This document shows, piece by piece, positions 4,694-6,244 of a DNA stretch of 6,244 bases; within the stretch, counting starts at the first letter, position 1; each line of letters begins with the position of its first letter. Source of the stretch: an uncultured Collinsella sp. (GTDB taxonomy: Bacteria; Actinomycetota; Coriobacteriia; Coriobacteriales; Coriobacteriaceae); NCBI GenBank assembly GCA_900554135.1, contig USFU01000098.1, forward strand, positions 1 to 6,244, read 5' to 3'. Position numbers and translations under genes: made by a program. Under the pieces are notes generated by a model, which searched no databases, was not told the origin of the DNA, and saw only the letters and a list, made by a program, of their open reading frames with translations.

Positions 4694-6043
4694 GTGGCTA
4701 AGAAATCTACGGCTATCGATGTAACGCAGGGTGTCATTTGGCAGCAGCTGCTGTCGCTGTGCGTTCCCATCTTCTTTAGTTCGTTCTTTCAGCAGGCATA
4801 CACGCTTATCGGTACCTATATCGTTGGTCAGTTTGGCGGCAAGCTCGCGCTGGGTGGCATTCAGGCCACGATGGTGCTTATGGAGCTCTGCATCGGTTTT
4901 TGCGTCGGTGTTGGTGCTGGATGTGCCGTTATTACCGGTCAGTTTTTTGGCCAGCACGATGACGAGCGCCTGAGCCGATCGGTCCATACGGCCATGACGC
5001 TCGCGCTGGTGGGCGGCATCGCCTTCTCGATTCTTGGCATAGTGTTCGTTGAGCCCATGCTGGTGCTTATGAACACGCCGCATGAGCTGCTGGCCGAGGG
5101 CGTGGCGTATGCGCGCTGCTACTTTGCCGCCATGTTTGCTGCGCTGCTGCTCAACATGGGCACAGCGCTGCTTCGCGCCGTGGGCGACACGCGCGGTCCG
5201 GCGGTCATTATTGCCTCCGGCTGCTTTGTCAATGTGGCACTCGACATTCTCTTTGTCGCCGTGCTGCATATGGAAGCGCTGGGCTGCGGTATTGCGGTAG
5301 CGCTGACCATCTGCACCAATGCTACGATGATTGTGGTCCGCATGATGCGCGCGCCGGGTGCCTGGCGTCTTTTGCCATCTAAGCTCGGTATCGATCCCGG
5401 TATCTGCAAAAGCATGCTTTCGTGCGGCTTGCCGCTCGGCGTTCAGTCTGCGGCGTATTCGATCTCGAACGTGCTGATTCAGGTGTCAGTCAACTCGTTT
5501 GGAGCCGATGTCACGACCGCTTGGGGCCTGTCCGGCCGCCTGGATGGCATTATCTGGATGGTGACCGAGGCGCTCGGCGTGTCGATCACCACGTTCTCGG
5601 CACAGAACTTTGGCGCGCGCAATTACGATCGCATGCGCAAGGGATACCACACGTCGCTTGTGCTGTCGTTTGTGCTTATCGGCGGCCTGTCTGCCGTGCT
5701 GCTGGTGTTCTCGGGTCCGTTGTCGCGTCTGTTTATTGACGATGTCGCGATTTCGACTTACACCACGACGATCCTTCATTTCATCGCGCCGTTCTACGCG
5801 ATTTTCTCGATTATCGAGAACGCGTCCGGCTCCATCCGTGGCGCCGGCGTGAGCTTCCAGCCTATGGTGCTCACGATCTTCGGCACGGTCGTGCTCCGCG
5901 TGGCGTGGGTGTTCGCGATTATGCCGCTCGACCCCTCGCTCGAGCATCTGTTGCTGGTCTACCCCGTAACCTGGGTAATCACGGCCACGATGTTCACCAT
6001 CTACCATCACAGCGGCAACTGGCTAGGCCGCGCCACCGCCTAG
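4694..6043 (+). CDS. MATE-family efflux transporter (Na+/H+ drug antiporter)
   Basis: MATE proteins export cationic drugs or metabolites in exchange for Na+ or H+ across the cytoplasmic membrane. The 449 residues are the usual length for 12 helices in two six-helix halves. Hydrophobic segments begin near residues 15, 52, 97, 139, 168 and 195 (N-half) and 240, 282, 322, 357, 388 and 419 (C-half). Family marks are the first helix VPIFFSSFFQQAYTLIGTYIVG, LLRAVGDTRGP (159-169), its C-half counterpart GSIRGAGVSFQP (379-390), and SAQNFGARNYDRMRKG (302-317). The start is GTG 4694, four bases after GGAGG (4685-4689); TTG 4661 would add an arginine-rich MLFDVRWRGGR and lacks a ribosome site. The ligand cannot be told from sequence. 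The gene converges on a corrinoid adenosyltransferase gene and shares a hairpin with it. Confidence 0.95.
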   Translation: MAKKSTAIDVTQGVIWQQLLSLCVPIFFSSFFQQAYTLIGTYIVGQFGGKLALGGIQATMVLMELCIGFCVGVGAGCAVITGQFFGQHDDERLSRSVHTAMTLALVGGIAFSILGIVFVEPMLVLMNTPHELLAEGVAYARCYFAAMFAALLLNMGTALLRAVGDTRGPAVIIASGCFVNVALDILFVAVLHMEALGCGIAVALTICTNATMIVVRMMRAPGAWRLLPSKLGIDPGICKSMLSCGLPLGVQSAAYSISNVLIQVSVNSFGADVTTAWGLSGRLDGIIWMVTEALGVSITTFSAQNFGARNYDRMRKGYHTSLVLSFVLIGGLSAVLLVFSGPLSRLFIDDVAISTYTTTILHFIAPFYAIFSIIENASGSIRGAGVSFQPMVLTIFGTVVLRVAWVFAIMPLDPSLEHLLLVYPVTWVITATMFTIYHHSGNWLGRATA

Positions 6044-6046
6044 CCA
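6020..6046 (+). repeat. 9-bp inverted repeat at the MATE 3' end, competing with the terminator stem
   Basis: TGGCTAGGC (6020-6028) pairs perfectly with GCCTAGCCA (6038-6046) around nine bases. The right arm contains the MATE stop codon and overlaps the left arm of the 6040-6069 hairpin, so only one of the two stems can form at a time. Confidence 0.55.
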
Positions 6047-6069
6047 TTGGGGACGTCCGCAATGGCTAG
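6040..6069. terminator. Shared bidirectional hairpin carrying both stop codons of convergent genes
   Basis: CTAGCCATTG (6040-6049) is the exact reverse complement of CAATGGCTAG (6060-6069). The ten intervening bases contain the palindrome GGACGTCC (6051-6058). The left arm holds the MATE TAG (6041-6043) and the right arm the corrinoid adenosyltransferase stop (6066-6068, minus strand). No T-run follows on either strand, so it is a structural candidate and not a textbook intrinsic terminator. Confidence 0.6.
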
Positions 6070-6244
6070 TATTCGATGCCTTGGCGGGCTAGGAGGCCTT
6101 CGTCGAAGTAGTGTTTGATGGGGCGCATTTCGGTGACCAGGTCGGCAAGATCGGCCAGTGGCAGCAGGCCGCGGCCGGTGAGCACGAGCTCCGTGGTGGT
6201 CGGTTTCATCGCGATCAACGCTTCGACATCTTCGCGCGTCACAA
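6066..6244 (-). CDS. cobO: Corrinoid adenosyltransferase, CobO/BtuR type, C-terminal end only
   Basis: This enzyme transfers the 5'-deoxyadenosyl group of ATP to the cobalt(I) of a corrinoid, making adenosylcobalamin or its precursor. Only the last 59 codons or so are in the window, as the gene runs off the right edge. The readable end is VTREDVEALIAMKP, then TELVLTGRGLLPLADLADL, VTEMRPIKHYFDEGLLARQG and IEY. ELVLTGR, DLVTEMRPIKH and the closing GIEY are hallmarks of the CobA/CobO/BtuR family and are not found in the PduO or EutT types. The ATP-binding P-loop lies outside the window. Its stop codon sits in the hairpin shared with the convergent MATE gene, 22 bases from the MATE stop. Whether other cobalamin genes follow upstream cannot be seen. 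Confidence 0.92.
   Translation of the reverse strand, partial: VTREDVEALIAMKPTTTELVLTGRGLLPLADLADLVTEMRPIKHYFDEGLLARQGIEY

Noticed and set aside
4625..5269. 214-codon minus-strand frame opposite the MATE gene
   Set aside because: Antisense to a certain membrane transporter gene; composition is the Gln/His/Arg-rich type typical of shadows.
5486..6010. 174-codon minus-strand frame opposite the MATE C-terminal half
   Set aside because: Charged, low-complexity Arg/His/Glu shadow of hydrophobic codons; no family motif.
1..6244. tRNA, rRNA, CRISPR arrays, insertion sequences or transposase remnants
   Set aside because: I looked for cloverleaf-like segments, regularly spaced repeats and terminal inverted repeats with a transposase and saw none, even around the AT-richer block.

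Overview
The window looks like chromosomal DNA of a high-GC Gram-positive bacterium, most likely an actinobacterium of the Coriobacteriia (Collinsella-like). I infer this from the GC-rich third positions in the housekeeping genes, the Shine-Dalgarno sites and the protein sequences; no rRNA or other taxonomic marker is present.

Layout: (1) 1-1068, the 3' part of ffh (signal recognition particle GTPase), ending in a GKK-repeat tail and followed by a strong hairpin (1090-1128). (2) 1189-1904, on the minus strand, a visibly AT-richer group of three short reading frames, read in the order 17-residue leader-like peptide, 171-residue secreted protein, 32-residue single-pass membrane peptide. (3) 1905-2168, a divergent control region with three strong dyads, a promoter candidate for the minus-strand group, and a weaker -10 for thyA. 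(4) 2169-3545, thyA-folA, the dTMP synthesis and folate recycling pair, closed by a hairpin at 3587-3609. (5) 3654-4568, a SpoU/TrmH-family RNA methyltransferase. (6) 4694-6043, a MATE-family multidrug/cation antiporter. (7) 6066-6244, on the minus strand, the C-terminal end of a CobO/BtuR-type corrinoid adenosyltransferase, convergent with the MATE gene. Both stop codons of this convergent pair lie inside the two arms of one 10-bp hairpin.

ThyA makes dTMP from dUMP and releases dihydrofolate, which FolA reduces again, so the pair forms one functional unit. The other housekeeping genes are not obviously linked to it. The least explained part is the small minus-strand group (1189-1904) with its dyad-rich promoter. 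It has the look of an acquired, tightly regulated secreted-protein locus and contains two peptides (17 and 32 residues) that a length-filtered annotation would miss. Its function is unknown; this is the best candidate here for something undescribed.
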